Positions 37,401 through 47,046 of a stretch of 64,000 nucleotides of DNA are shown piece by piece. The DNA is from Methylobacterium sp. NMS14P. Its GTDB lineage: Bacteria; Pseudomonadota; Alphaproteobacteria; Rhizobiales; Beijerinckiaceae. The stretch is from contig NZ_CP087106.1 of NCBI RefSeq assembly GCF_028583545.1, forward strand, positions 3,580,501 through 3,644,500, read 5' to 3'. Position numbers and translations under genes: made by a program. Numbering within the stretch: the first letter of the stretch is position 1; each line of letters opens with the position of its first letter. Under the pieces are notes generated by a model. The model ran no database searches. It was not told the DNA's origin and worked only from the letters and a program-made list of their open reading frames with translations.

Positions 37401-40400
37401 GCAAGCTCGACGCCCGCGCCCTGCCCGAGCCCGACGCGGACGCGCCCGCCCCGGACGCCGACCCGCCGCGCACGGCGACCGAGCGGCGCCTCGCCGATCT
37501 CTGGGCCGCGGTGCTCGGCCTGCCCGGCCCCGACGCCATCGCCCGGTCCGACACCTTCTTCGAGCGCGGCGGCGATTCCATCCTCGCCCTCCAGCTCGTC
37601 ACGCGCGCCCGTCAGGCCGGCCTGACGCTCACCCCCCGCGACGTGTTCACCCACCAGAGCCTCGCCGCCCTCGCCGCGCACGCCGAGCGCCAGGGCGCGA
37701 GCCCCGCGCTCCCCGCGCGCGAGGCGGCGACCGATCCGGGCCTCGAGGCCGGCCCGGTGCCGCTGACCCCAATTCAGAGCTGGTTCCTGGCTACGCCGAT
37801 GCCGCGGCGCGCGCACTGGAACATGGCCGTGCTGCTCGTCCCGCGGGCGCGCCTCGCGGCGGACCGCGTCGCGGAGGCGCTCGCCGCGCTGTCCGCCGCG
37901 CATCCCGCCCTGCGGCTGCGCTTCGCGCGGGCGGCCGACGGCGGCTGGCGGCAGACCTGCACCGCCGCCGACGCAGGCGCGATCGACGGGTCGCTGTGGC
38001 GCCGCGAGGCCCGGGACGCGGCCGCCCTGTCGGCGCTGGCCGAGGCCGCGCAGACGAGCCTCGACCTCACCCGCGGGCCGGTCCTGCGCGCCGTCCTGGT
38101 CGATCCGGCCCCGGACGGCGGGCAGCGCCTCCTCCTCGTCGCCCACCACTTGGTGGTCGACGCCGTCTCCTGGCGGATCCTGGTGGCGGATCTCGCCCTG
38201 GCCGTCGCGGGACGGCCGCTGCCCGCGCCCGCGACCTCCTTCCCCGTCTGGGCCCGGCACCTCGACGCCCTGGCCCGGGATCCGGCCGGGGCCGACCGCC
38301 GCCGCGCCTGGGCCGAGGCCTGGGCGGCGCGGCTCGCGCCGTCCGCGTGCGGCCTCGAACCCGCCCGGCCCGACGCCCCCAACGTCGAATCCGCCCAGAC
38401 CGAGATCGCCGACAGCCTCGACGCCGACGCCACCGACGCCTTCCTGCGCCGGGCCGGCCGGCCCTACCGCACGCGCCCCGACGAACTCCTGCTCGCGGCG
38501 CTCGCGGTGGCGGTGTCGCGCCGCTGCGGCGGCCGAGCCGTGCGCGTCGTGCTCGAGGGCCACGGTCGCGATGCCGACGCCCTGGCGGACAGCTTGGCGG
38601 ACGCGGCCGGCGAGGCGGCCCGCCACGACCTGAGCCGGACGGTGGGCTGGTTCACCACGCTGGTGCCGCTGCGGCTCGACCCCCTCGGCGGCGAACCGGA
38701 CCTGCCGCCGGACGAAGCCGCCCGCGGTGCTGCCCTCGGCGCTGCCCTCTGCCGCGTCAAGGAAGCCCGCCGCACCCTGCCCCAGCCCGACCTCAGCCAC
38801 GACCTCCTGCGCCACTGCGCCGAGCCCGATCTGCGCCACCGCCTCGCCGCGACACCCGAGCCCGGCATCCTCCTCAACTACCTCGGCCAGATCGACGCCG
38901 ACCGCGCCGACCCCGACGCGCCCTTCGCCCTCGCCTCCGAGAGCGCGGGTCCCATGCGCGCCCCCCACAGCCCCGCGGGCGCCGAGCTCACCCTCACCGC
39001 CCTCGTGCGCGCCGGCCGCCTCCACCTCGCCTGGCGCTTCAGCCCGGACCGGCACGACGCCGCCGCCATCGCCGCCATCGCCCGCGACACCCGGCACACC
39101 CTCGAGGCCCTCGTCGCCCACTGCGCCGATCCGCGAACCCCGCGCCGGCCCACCCCCGCCGACCTGCCCCTCGCCCGCCTCGATCAGGCCGGCCTCGACG
39201 CCCTCCTCGCCAACCACGCCCTGGCTCCCGACAGCCTCGCCGACCTCTACCCGCTCACCCCCCTGCAGGAGGGCCTGCTCTTCCACGCCCGCCTCGCCCC
39301 GGAGGACGTCGCATACCGCAACCAGGTCCGCCTCGACCTCGAACCCCTCGACCCCGACCGCTTCGCCCGCGCCGTCCGCGCCACCCTCGAGCGCCACGAC
39401 GTCCTGCGCACCGCCATCCTCGCCCCCGCCGACGGCCCGCCCCTCCAGGCCGTCCTCACCGCCGTGCCCGAACCCCTCACCCGCCTCGACTGGACCAGGG
39501 AGCCGTCGAGCGAGGACGCGCCGGACGAGGACGCGCTAGACGAGGACACCCTGGACGCCCGCCTCGCCGACCGCCTCGCCGTCCTGGCCGCGGCGGAGCG
39601 CGCCCGGCCGTTCGACCTCGCTCGCGCCCCGCTCCTGCGCCTCGTCCTGGTCCGCACCGGACCCGCCCGCCACCACCTCGTGCTCACCGTCCACCACCTG
39701 ATCCTCGACGGCTGGAGCACCGCACGCCTCGTCGCCGAGGTGCTCGCCCGCTACCGCGGAGAGGAGCCCGAGCCGGTCACGGGACGCTTCGCCCACTACC
39801 TCGCCTGGCTCGCCCGCCAGCCCCGCGCCGCCGCCGAGCGCTTCTGGCAGGACGCCCTCGCCGGCCTCGACGCCCCCACCCGCCTCGCCGACACCTTCGA
39901 GGCGCCCGGCACGCCCGATCCGGCGCGCGCGGTTCAGCGGCGCCCGGGCGAGCAGCCGCCCGGCCACGGCGAGGTCCGGCACCGGGTGCCGCCGGCCGCC
40001 GCCGGGCGGCTGCTCGCCCAGGCGCGGGCCGCGCACCTCACCCTCAACACCTGCGTCCAGGCCGCCTGGGCGCAGCTCGTGGCCGCCCGCACCGGGCAGG
40101 CGCGGGTCGCCTTCGGCACGACCGTGGCCGGGCGCCCGGCCGACCTGCCCGGGGCCGAGACCGTGCTCGGGCTGTTCATCAACACCCTGCCGGTGATCGT
40201 GGACCTCGACCCGGCCCGGCCACTCGGCGCGTGGCTGGCGCAGGTGCAGGCGGTCAACCTCGGCCTGCGCGAGCACGGCCACCTGCCGCTGGCCGCCGTG
40301 CAGCGCCTGGCCGGCCCCGCGGGCGCGGGCACAGGTACGGGCGGCCTGTTCGACAGCCTCGTGGTGTTCGAGAACTACCCCGTCGACGCCGCCCTCGCCG

Positions 40401-42619
40401 CCGCCCGCCACGGCCGGGACGGGGACGAGGACGGAAACGGCCACGGCGACGGGGACGCCCCGCACCGCCTGCGCCTCGGGCCGGCCGTCGTCGCCGAGAC
40501 CACGCACTACCCCGTCACCCTCGTCGTCCAACCGAGAGTCACCCCCGACGGGACGCAGCTGGCCCTGCGCCTGAGCTACGCCGCCGACCGCCTGGGACAA
40601 GCCGACGCCGAGGCGCTGCTCGCCGCCTTCGCGGCTCACCTCACCGCCCTGGCCGAGGCCGACCCGGCCACGCCGCTCGGGGCACTGCCGCCGCCGATCC
40701 CCGACAGCGACCGCGCGGTCATCCGGTCCGCGAACGCGACCGCGCCGGCCTACCCGACCGGCGCCGGCGACGTGCTCGCCGCCTTCGCCGACCACCTCGC
40801 GCGAGACCCGGACGCGGTCGCGGTGACCGACGCGCAGGGCGCGCTGACCCGCCGCGGCCTCGACACCGCGGCCTCCGCGCTGGCCCGCCGCCTCGCGCGC
40901 GCCGGGGCAGGTCCCGACACGCTGGTCGGCGTCGGGCTGGAGCGGTCCCGCGCCCTGCTCGTCGCCTGGCTGGCCGTGCTCAAGACGGGGGCCGCGATCC
41001 TGCCCCTCAACCCCGAGCTGCCGCGCCCGCGCCTCGTCGCGACCGCCAGAGAGGCGGCCCTGCGCCTCCTCGTCACCGAGTCCGGCCTGGGCGGGCGGAT
41101 GCCCGGGCCGGCGGAACTCCCGGACCTGCAGATCCTCACCCCGGACTTGGCGGAGCCGGCGGCGGGCGATCCGGCCCTGCCGGCCGCGGCGCCGCACCCG
41201 GACGCCCTGGCCTACCTCATCTACACGTCCGGCTCGACCGGAACCCCCAAGGGCTGCGCCAACACCCGCGGCGCCATCGCCAACCGGCTCGCCTGGATGC
41301 GGGCCCATTTCGCGGTCGGCCCCGCCGACGTGATCCTGCACAAGACCCCGGTCTCCTTCGACGTCGCCGTCTGGGAGATCCTCCTGCCCCTCGTCAGCGG
41401 CGCCCGCCTGGTCATGGCGCCGCCGCGGGCCCACCGCGACCCGGACGCGCTGGCCGCCCTGATCCGGCGGGACGCGGTGACGATCGTGCACTTCGTGCCC
41501 GCCCTGCTTGAGGCGTTCCTGGCGTCCGGCCGGCTCGCCGCGTGCCCGAGCCTGACCCGCATCGTGTGCAGCGGCGAGGCGCTCGCCCCCGACCTCGCGG
41601 CCGCCGTTCGCGCCCAGAGCCGGGCCGACCTGGCGAATCTCTACGGGCCCACGGAGGCGGCCGTCGACGTCAGCGCCTGGACCTGCGGGCCCGAGCCGGA
41701 CGCCCCGCGCGTGCCGATCGGGTATCCGATCGCCAACACGCAGCTCCACGTCCTGGACGACGCGCTGCACCCGGTGCCGGTGGGCGTGGTGGGGGAGCTC
41801 TACATCGGCGGCACCGGCCTCGCGCGCGGCTACCTCGGACGCCCCGGCCTGACCGCCGAGCGCTTCGTGCCCGACCCGTTCGGAAGGCCCGGCGCGCGCC
41901 TCTACCGCACCGGGGACCGCGCCGCACGCCGCCCCGACGGCGCCCTCGACTACCGCGGACGCGCCGACGCGCAGGTCAAGATCCGCGGCCAGCGCGTCGA
42001 GCCCGGCGAGGTCGCCGCCGCCCTGCGCGCGCAACCCGGCATCGCCCAGGCCGCCGTCGTCGCCCGCCGCGGACCCGACGGAGCCGCGCGGCTGGTGGCC
42101 TACGCGGTGCCGGCGCCGGGCGCGCGCCCGGACCCGCAGGAGCTGCGCCGCGCCCTGGCCCGCGACCTGCCCGAGGCCCTGGTGCCGGCCGCGATCGTCC
42201 TGCTCGACGCCCTGCCGCTCTCGACGAGCGGCAAGCTCGACGCCCGCGCCCTGCCCGAGCCCGACGCGGACGCGCCCGCCCCGGACGCCGACCCGCCGCG
42301 CACGGCGACCGAGCGGCGCCTCGCCGATCTCTGGGCCGCGGTGCTCGGCCTGCCCGGGCCCGACGCCGTCGCCCGGTCCGACACCTTCTTCGAGCGCGGC
42401 GGCGATTCCATCCTCGTCATGAAGCTCGTCGCCGCCGTCCAGGAGAGCCTGGGACCGCGCCTGCCGCTGCGCGCGGTGTTCGATCACCCGACGCTGGCGG
42501 ATCTGGCCGCCCGGATCGACGCGGACGGCAGCACCGGCCGGTCCGGGGCGGCCGACCTCACCGACATGGAGAGCTGGCTCGACGCGCTCGAGTCGGCGGC
42601 AGGAGCGACGCGGACATGA
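34421..42619 (+). CDS. NRPS 4: C-A(OH-Orn)-T-E-C-A(Ser)-T
   Basis: 2732 residues, two modules. Module 1 has C (HHIVGDAVS near 186). Its A domain ([10 protein letters not shown] near 655) has a pocket around [11 protein letters not shown] giving code DGEGSGGVTK. This resembles the DGE..GG.TK codes I associate with N5-hydroxyornithine, and a monooxygenase gene is present. GGDSI-type T (near 1049) is followed by an epimerase ([13 protein letters not shown] near 1240). Module 2 has a D-C-L condensation domain (HHLILDGWS near 1756), an A domain (near 2268, code DVWHVSLVDK, Ser) and T (GGDSI near 2659) with no epimerase after it. It adds D-hydroxyornithine and Ser. The E-C segment is nearly the same DNA as in NRPS 3. 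ATGA overlaps lie at both ends. Confidence 0.93.
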   Translation: MTDTGPSRDDQLRALAARFSALPDGKRRKFLQELAARGLDADRLPILPAEGGDAGPLSDAQRRFWLLWQLDPESPAYHIVGALRLTGPLDPEALDRAFAGAVARHAGLRARFPLRDGEPVQQVDPAGTFAMVRHDLTGCDAAEARARRAAIEAAVERAPFDLARGPLLRAALVREAPDRHVVFLTLHHIVGDAVSMDLLIDAVAAGYGSDAPESAAPAITYADYAVWQARMLDAGAQAASLGFWTDLLGTEHPVLALPADRPRPDVPSFTGETLTFPLPPATAAGVRALARRGGATVFHVLAAGFAILLQRLGGERAVRLGVPVANRTRPETAGVIGSFANTLVLPFAFDPLDSFAACVEATRALLVEAQAHQSVPFERLVSALSPDRHPGRNPLFQAIVQHLQERPLATIRLGDLSVERVPRATGSAHVDLGLTTLEDAQGGFTAHLTYARDLFDAATVARWRDHFLTLLGSLVAAPGAPIHAAPLLAPDEIARLNPPSAPSDDDGLPVHVTIAGLARADPERTAVIFADRATSRGALDAEANRLAHRLAEAGIGPDTVAAVMLPRSPGLLAAYLGVLKAGGAYLPLGLDLPDARIAAMVADSGARVLVTDRAHAGRGPAAVPRILVDADAPDAGAGTPPPVALHPDNLAYLIYTSGSTGKPKAVAVAHGPLAMHVRATAPLYEMDADSREFHFITFNFDGGHERWLTALACGASLVLRDDALWSPAEVFAAFRRHGVTNAGFPPSYVRELTRWAEQEGGAPTLDLLSFGGEAMPRDELARVNRALGPRRLINGYGPTETVVTPLVWKVPAGTTCDTPYAPIGSPVGDRTAWVLDDALHPVPVGVVGELYIGGTGLARGYLGRPGLTAERFVPDPFGRPGARLYRTGDRAARRPDGALDYRGRADEQVKIRGQRVEPGEVAAALRAQPGIAQAAVVARRRPDGPARLVAYAVPAPGARPDPPELRRALARDLPEALVPAAIVLLDALPLSTSGKLDARALPEPDADAPAPDADPPRTATERRLADLWAAVLGLPGPDAIARSDTFFERGGDSILALQLVTRARQAGLTLTPRDVFTHQSLAALAAHAERQGASPALPAREAATDPGLEAGPVPLTPIQSWFLATPMPRRAHWNMAVLLVPRARLAADRVAEALAALSAAHPALRLRFARAADGGWRQTCTAADAGAIDGSLWRREARDAAALSALAEAAQTSLDLTRGPVLRAVLVDPAPDGGQRLLLVAHHLVVDAVSWRILVADLALAVAGRPLPAPATSFPVWARHLDALARDPAGADRRRAWAEAWAARLAPSACGLEPARPDAPNVESAQTEIADSLDADATDAFLRRAGRPYRTRPDELLLAALAVAVSRRCGGRAVRVVLEGHGRDADALADSLADAAGEAARHDLSRTVGWFTTLVPLRLDPLGGEPDLPPDEAARGAALGAALCRVKEARRTLPQPDLSHDLLRHCAEPDLRHRLAATPEPGILLNYLGQIDADRADPDAPFALASESAGPMRAPHSPAGAELTLTALVRAGRLHLAWRFSPDRHDAAAIAAIARDTRHTLEALVAHCADPRTPRRPTPADLPLARLDQAGLDALLANHALAPDSLADLYPLTPLQEGLLFHARLAPEDVAYRNQVRLDLEPLDPDRFARAVRATLERHDVLRTAILAPADGPPLQAVLTAVPEPLTRLDWTREPSSEDAPDEDALDEDTLDARLADRLAVLAAAERARPFDLARAPLLRLVLVRTGPARHHLVLTVHHLILDGWSTARLVAEVLARYRGEEPEPVTGRFAHYLAWLARQPRAAAERFWQDALAGLDAPTRLADTFEAPGTPDPARAVQRRPGEQPPGHGEVRHRVPPAAAGRLLAQARAAHLTLNTCVQAAWAQLVAARTGQARVAFGTTVAGRPADLPGAETVLGLFINTLPVIVDLDPARPLGAWLAQVQAVNLGLREHGHLPLAAVQRLAGPAGAGTGTGGLFDSLVVFENYPVDAALAAARHGRDGDEDGNGHGDGDAPHRLRLGPAVVAETTHYPVTLVVQPRVTPDGTQLALRLSYAADRLGQADAEALLAAFAAHLTALAEADPATPLGALPPPIPDSDRAVIRSANATAPAYPTGAGDVLAAFADHLARDPDAVAVTDAQGALTRRGLDTAASALARRLARAGAGPDTLVGVGLERSRALLVAWLAVLKTGAAILPLNPELPRPRLVATAREAALRLLVTESGLGGRMPGPAELPDLQILTPDLAEPAAGDPALPAAAPHPDALAYLIYTSGSTGTPKGCANTRGAIANRLAWMRAHFAVGPADVILHKTPVSFDVAVWEILLPLVSGARLVMAPPRAHRDPDALAALIRRDAVTIVHFVPALLEAFLASGRLAACPSLTRIVCSGEALAPDLAAAVRAQSRADLANLYGPTEAAVDVSAWTCGPEPDAPRVPIGYPIANTQLHVLDDALHPVPVGVVGELYIGGTGLARGYLGRPGLTAERFVPDPFGRPGARLYRTGDRAARRPDGALDYRGRADAQVKIRGQRVEPGEVAAALRAQPGIAQAAVVARRGPDGAARLVAYAVPAPGARPDPQELRRALARDLPEALVPAAIVLLDALPLSTSGKLDARALPEPDADAPAPDADPPRTATERRLADLWAAVLGLPGPDAVARSDTFFERGGDSILVMKLVAAVQESLGPRLPLRAVFDHPTLADLAARIDADGSTGRSGAADLTDMESWLDALESAAGATRT
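36926..37586 (+). repeat. A-domain end and carrier segment, copy 1 (partner 41756-42416)
   Basis: About 660 bp from the A8-region lead-in (GACGACGCGCTGCACCC) to the GGDSI phosphopantetheine site. It is nearly identical to 41756-42416 in the same gene, offset 4830. It joins different specificity pockets to the same A-domain tail and carrier. Confidence 0.85.
38628..40833 (+). repeat. Epimerase end-condensation segment, copy 2 (partner 27211-29419)
   Basis: Second copy, inside NRPS 4. Identity stops abruptly at about 40833 within the A domain, where sequence switches from the NRPS 3-type Ser A domain to a distinct one. This marks a recombination boundary. Confidence 0.85.
41756..42416 (+). repeat. 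A-domain end and carrier segment, copy 2 (partner 36926-37586)
   Basis: Second copy. Downstream of GGDSIL the copies diverge: copy 1 continues [10 protein letters not shown] before an epimerase, copy 2 continues [10 protein letters not shown] at the end of the protein. Confidence 0.85.
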
Positions 42620-45600
42620 CACTCCAGGCCACGCAGATCGCGCGACGCTTCGCCCGGCTCGCGCCGGAGCAGCGCCGGGCCTTCCTCGCCAAGCTCGCCG
42701 AGAACGGGATCGACTTCGCCACCCTGCCGATCGTCCCGGCGGACGGCGACAGGACGGCGCTGCCGCTCTCGGCGGCGCAGCGCGGCCTGTGGCTGACCTG
42801 GCAACGCGAGCCCCTGAGCCCGGCCTACAACCTGACCGGCCTCGTCGAGATCGCCGGGACCCTCGATCCGGCGCTGCTCCAGGCCGCCATCGACGACCTC
42901 GTCCGGCGCCACGAGCCGCTGCGCACCACCTTCGGGCTGGATCCGCGGGGCGAGCCGTGCCAGCGCGTCCACCCGGCCGCCCCGGTCCCGATCCGGGTCC
43001 GCGAGGGGCTCGACGCCGCCGGCAGCGACGCCCTCGCGGAGGCCCTGGCCGGCGCGCCGTTCGATCTGGAGGCGGGCCCCCTGCTCCGCGTCGAGCTGCA
43101 CCGCCTCGGGGACGGCACCGACCGGATCCTGCTCGGCCTGCACCACATCGCCGCCGACGGGCAGTCGATCCCCGTGCTGCTGCGCGACCTCGACGCCCTG
43201 TACGCGGCCCGGTCGCGGGAGGCGGGGGCCGACAGTCTGCCGCCGCTGCCCGTGCAGTACGCGGATTACGCCCTGTGGCAGCACGGCCGGCTCGAGGCCG
43301 GGGAGGCCGAGCGCCAGGCCGCGTACTGGCGCTCGGAGCTGGGCGCGTCCCCGGCCGAGACGCCGCTGCCCCTCGACCGGCCCCGCCGCGCGGAGCGCGA
43401 TGCGTCGGGCGGGATCCACCCGTTCCGGATCGCGCCCGGGGTGAGCGAGGCCCTGCGGAGCCTCGCCCGCCGCGAGGGCGCGACGCCGTTCATGGCCGCC
43501 CTCGCGGGCTTCGCGCTGACACTGGCGCGCTACGGCGATGGCGCGGACGTGCGCGTCGGCCTGCCGCTCGCCGACCGCGCGCGGCCCGAGACGCGCGGCA
43601 TGGTCGGCCACCTGACGGGCATCGGGGTCCTGCGGGCCCGCGTCGACCCGCGCGACGGATTCCGCGCCCATCTGCGGCAGGTCCGCGATCGGCTGCTGGC
43701 CGCCCAGGCGCACGCCGATCTGCCCTTCGACCGGATCGTCGCGGCGTCGGCGACGGAGCGCCGGCCCGGGCTCCACCCGCTGTTCCAGGTCAAGGTCACC
43801 GAGCAGGCCGCGACCCCGCCCGACGCCCGGTTCGCCGGCCGGCCGATGCGGCTGCGCGGCCTCGACGGGGGCGACGTCCACTTCGATCTCAGCCTCGATC
43901 TCGTCGATTCCGCCGAGGGCCTGTGCGGCCGTCTGGCCTTCGCCCGCGACCTGTTCGACCCCGGGACCGTCGCCGGCCTGGCCGAGGCCTTCGCGGCGCT
44001 GCTCGCCGCGGCCGTCGCCGAACCCGACCGCCCGCTCTACGCGCTGGCGAGCCCCGCCCCGCACGCGACCGCGTCGACGGACCCGGCCGCGCCCGACGTG
44101 GTCGCGCCCGAATTGGTCGTGCCCGACGTGGTCGCGGCATGGCGGGCCCGCGCGGCCGAGGCGCCGGAGGCGCCGGCCCTGCGGCAGGGTCGGCGCTCCC
44201 ACAGCCGGGCCGCGCTGGACGCCGCCTCGGACCGCCTCGCCGCGCGGCTGGCCGCGGGCGGGGCTGGCCCTGAGGCACGGGTCGCCCTCCATCTCGGCCG
44301 CGGGCCCGAATGGGTGCTCGGCCTCCTGGCGATCCTCAAGACCGGCGCCGCCTACGTGCCGATCGATCCCGGCCTGCCGGCCGCCCGCCGGGCCGACCTC
44401 GTGGCCGGGAGCGGGGCCTGCCTCGTCCTGGGCGAGCCGGTCCCGGGCGACCGGCCCGACCGGCCGGTGATCGCGGCGCGCTTCGATCCGGCCGAGGACG
44501 CGGCGGCTCTGCCCTTCGCGGCCGCTCCGCCGCATCCCGACGCGGCGGCCTACATCCTCTACACCTCGGGTTCCACCGGGCGGCCGAAGGGGGTCGTCGT
44601 GACCCGCGGCGGCCTCGCGCAGTACGTGGCGGGGATGCTGGCGCGCGTCGGCCTGCCCGCCGGCGGCCGCCTCGCGATGGCCTCGACCGTGGCGGCCGAC
44701 CTGGGCAACACCGTGCTGTTCGGCGCGCTGGCCGGCGGCTCGGAACTCGACCTCCTCGACCACGAGACCGCCCTCGATCCCGACCGCTTCGCCGCGGCCG
44801 TCGGGGGGGACGCGGCGGGGGGCCGGGGAATCGACGTCCTGAAGATCGCGCCGAGCCATCTCGGCGCCCTGCTCCAGGCGGCCGATCCCGCCGCCGCGCT
44901 GCCCGACAGGCTGCTCGTCCTCGGCGGCGAGGCACTGCGCTGGCCCCTCGTCGACCGGATCGCCGCGCTGAAGCCCGGCTGCCGGGTGGTCAACCATTAC
45001 GGGCCGACCGAGGCGACGGTCGGTGCGCTGTGCCAGGAGGTCCGCGCGGGGGCGGAACAGCGTGACGGTGCGCTCGGCCCGGAGGACGGGGCCGGACGGT
45101 GGGCCGGCGGCGTGCCCATCGGGACCCCGCTCCCGGGCGTCCGCGCGCGCGTGCTCGACGGTTTCCTGGCGCCGGTGCCGCCGGGCGCGACGGGGGAGCT
45201 CTACCTCGGCGGGCCCCAGGTCGCGCGGGGCTATCTCGACCGGCCGGGCCTCACCGCCGAGCGATTCGTCCCGGACCCGTTCGCGGACCCAGTCTCGGGG
45301 CCCGGCGCGCGCCTCTATCGGACCGGCGACCGGGTCCGGCTACTCCGCGACGGCAGCCTCGCCTTCGTGGGCCGGACCGACGACCAGGTGAAGATCAGGG
45401 GCCACCGGGTCGAGCCCGGCGAGGCGGCCGCGGCCCTGCGCGAGCTTCCGGGGGTCCGCGACGCCGCCGTCATCGCGCTCGCCGAACCGGAGGCCGACGG
45501 GGCGGACGGCCTGCGACTCGCCGGCTACGTCGTGGCCGAACCGGACCTCGACCTCACCGCGCTGGGCACCCGGCTCGCCGAGCGCCTGCCGCCGGCCCTC

Positions 45601-46767
45601 GTGCCGACGAGCCTGACCCGGCTCGACGCGCTGCCCCTGACCCCTAATGGCAAGCTCGACCGGCGCAGCCTGGCATCGCTGGAGGTGGCGCGCGGGACGG
45701 ACGGGAAGGATCCGCCCCGGGACGGGATGGAGCAGGTGCTCGCCGCGCTCTGGGCCGACCTCCTCGGCCTGGATCCGTCCGCGATCGGCCGCGACGACGC
45801 CTTCTCGGACCTCGGCGGCGACTCGATCCTGAGCCTGAAGATGCTCGCGCGCATCCGCCGGCAGGGCATCGAGGGGGGCAAGACCCTAACCCTCGCCCGG
45901 ATCCTCGGCGCGAAGAGCCTCGCCGACCTCGCCGAACGCGTCGCGCCGGCGGCTCCGCGCGGGCCGGAGATCGTCCATCTCCGCCGCGAGGGCGGGCGGA
46001 TCCCGCTGTTCTGCGTCCCCGGATTGATCGCCAACGCGACCGAGTTCGCCGCGCTGGCCGCGCGGCTCGGGCCGGAGCGGCCGGTCCACGGGTTCGTCAG
46101 CCACGTCTACACGGAGGCGCGCTGGCAGGGTTACGACGTGCCCGCGCTGAGCGGCGCCTACGCGGCGTGCATCGCCGCGCACGCGCCGGGCGGCCGGTGC
46201 GCGCTGGTCGGCTGGTCGTCCGGCGGCGATCTCGCCTACGAGACCGCGCGCCGCCTCGAGGGGCGCGTGCGCGTCGACTTCCTGGGACTCGTGGACGCGT
46301 TCGAGTCGGTGCCCTTCGCGGCGCCGCGGGCTCTGGACGCGGACGCGCGGGCGCTGGCGACGCGGCGCCTCGCGGACTGGCTCGACGGCTCGCGGATGGC
46401 CGACCGGTGGCGCGGCCTGATCGCCCGCATGGACGCGGACGAGCGGGAGGCGCTCGACGCCTACCTCGTCGACAACCCGGAGCTGCCCTCGGACGGGCCC
46501 GACCTGACGGCGCGCGAGTTCGAGCTGTGGGCCCTCCTGGACAAGCGCGTGCGGGCCAAGCGGCACGCCTTCGCGCCGCTGGCGCGGTCCGTGCACGTCT
46601 TCCAGGCCGCGGATTCACTGACGCGGCCGGAACGCCTGCGCGACTGGAGCAGGCTGGCGCCCGTCGCCGATCTGAGGATCATTCCCGGCCCGCGGCACCT
46701 GGACATCCTCCGGAGCACCGCGTTCCATGACGCGTTCGCCGAGGCGCTCGACGCGGCCGACGCCTGA
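42616..46767 (+). CDS. NRPS 5: C-A(Asp)-T-TE (termination module)
   Basis: 1383 residues. C has HHIAADGQS near 175. A ([10 protein letters not shown] near 649) again gives DLTKVGHVGK, the Asp code. T has GGDSI near 1069. The thioesterase (about 1110-1383) has GWSSG near 1197 and a late His in PGPRHLDIL. It adds the last Asp and releases the peptide. Unlike NRPS 2 this Asp module has no interface domain, which is the context in which stand-alone TbetaH-Asp enzymes act, so the hydroxylase at 12676-13644 is the likely partner. The TE could hydrolyse or cyclise; the sequence does not tell. It is the last gene of the operon, with a hairpin 48 nt downstream. Confidence 0.93.
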   Translation: MTLQATQIARRFARLAPEQRRAFLAKLAENGIDFATLPIVPADGDRTALPLSAAQRGLWLTWQREPLSPAYNLTGLVEIAGTLDPALLQAAIDDLVRRHEPLRTTFGLDPRGEPCQRVHPAAPVPIRVREGLDAAGSDALAEALAGAPFDLEAGPLLRVELHRLGDGTDRILLGLHHIAADGQSIPVLLRDLDALYAARSREAGADSLPPLPVQYADYALWQHGRLEAGEAERQAAYWRSELGASPAETPLPLDRPRRAERDASGGIHPFRIAPGVSEALRSLARREGATPFMAALAGFALTLARYGDGADVRVGLPLADRARPETRGMVGHLTGIGVLRARVDPRDGFRAHLRQVRDRLLAAQAHADLPFDRIVAASATERRPGLHPLFQVKVTEQAATPPDARFAGRPMRLRGLDGGDVHFDLSLDLVDSAEGLCGRLAFARDLFDPGTVAGLAEAFAALLAAAVAEPDRPLYALASPAPHATASTDPAAPDVVAPELVVPDVVAAWRARAAEAPEAPALRQGRRSHSRAALDAASDRLAARLAAGGAGPEARVALHLGRGPEWVLGLLAILKTGAAYVPIDPGLPAARRADLVAGSGACLVLGEPVPGDRPDRPVIAARFDPAEDAAALPFAAAPPHPDAAAYILYTSGSTGRPKGVVVTRGGLAQYVAGMLARVGLPAGGRLAMASTVAADLGNTVLFGALAGGSELDLLDHETALDPDRFAAAVGGDAAGGRGIDVLKIAPSHLGALLQAADPAAALPDRLLVLGGEALRWPLVDRIAALKPGCRVVNHYGPTEATVGALCQEVRAGAEQRDGALGPEDGAGRWAGGVPIGTPLPGVRARVLDGFLAPVPPGATGELYLGGPQVARGYLDRPGLTAERFVPDPFADPVSGPGARLYRTGDRVRLLRDGSLAFVGRTDDQVKIRGHRVEPGEAAAALRELPGVRDAAVIALAEPEADGADGLRLAGYVVAEPDLDLTALGTRLAERLPPALVPTSLTRLDALPLTPNGKLDRRSLASLEVARGTDGKDPPRDGMEQVLAALWADLLGLDPSAIGRDDAFSDLGGDSILSLKMLARIRRQGIEGGKTLTLARILGAKSLADLAERVAPAAPRGPEIVHLRREGGRIPLFCVPGLIANATEFAALAARLGPERPVHGFVSHVYTEARWQGYDVPALSGAYAACIAAHAPGGRCALVGWSSGGDLAYETARRLEGRVRVDFLGLVDAFESVPFAAPRALDADARALATRRLADWLDGSRMADRWRGLIARMDADEREALDAYLVDNPELPSDGPDLTAREFELWALLDKRVRAKRHAFAPLARSVHVFQAADSLTRPERLRDWSRLAPVADLRIIPGPRHLDILRSTAFHDAFAEALDAADA

Positions 46768-46814
46768 CCCAGACCTGTCCAGAGGCCGCTGTCGATTCCG
46801 GCGCGACGGCGGCT

Positions 46815-46836
46815 CCCGCGCCGTGCTCGGCGCGGG
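46815..46836 (+). terminator. Strong hairpin after the NRPS operon
   Basis: CCCGCGCCG, loop TGCT and CGGCGCGGG form a perfect 9-bp stem, 48 nt after the NRPS 5 stop. There is no T run, so it may be an mRNA 3'-end stabiliser or a weak terminator between convergent transcripts. The rest of 46768-47046 is GC-rich with no further signal seen. Confidence 0.5.
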
Positions 46837-47046
46837 CCACGTCTCCCCCGCGCGGGATGACGGGCCACGACGGCGGGGGAGAAGAGGCCCGCGCGGGGGG
46901 GGGCGCGTCGGATCAGGGACCGCGCGCCGGTCCGGCCGGGGCTGGCGCGGGCGGGGTCGCGGCAATCGTCCGACCCGGACGCCCGGCCGCGACCGCGCCC
47001 TGTCCCGACGCGTCGCCCCATGCGGGGCCGGCCGCCGGCGAGCCGC

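Noticed and set aside
24378..40833. Thrice-repeated pre-A-domain linker (24378, 29295, 40712) as a mobile or CRISPR-like repeat
   Set aside because: The three copies are simply the shared edges of duplicated NRPS segments and lie in coding frame.
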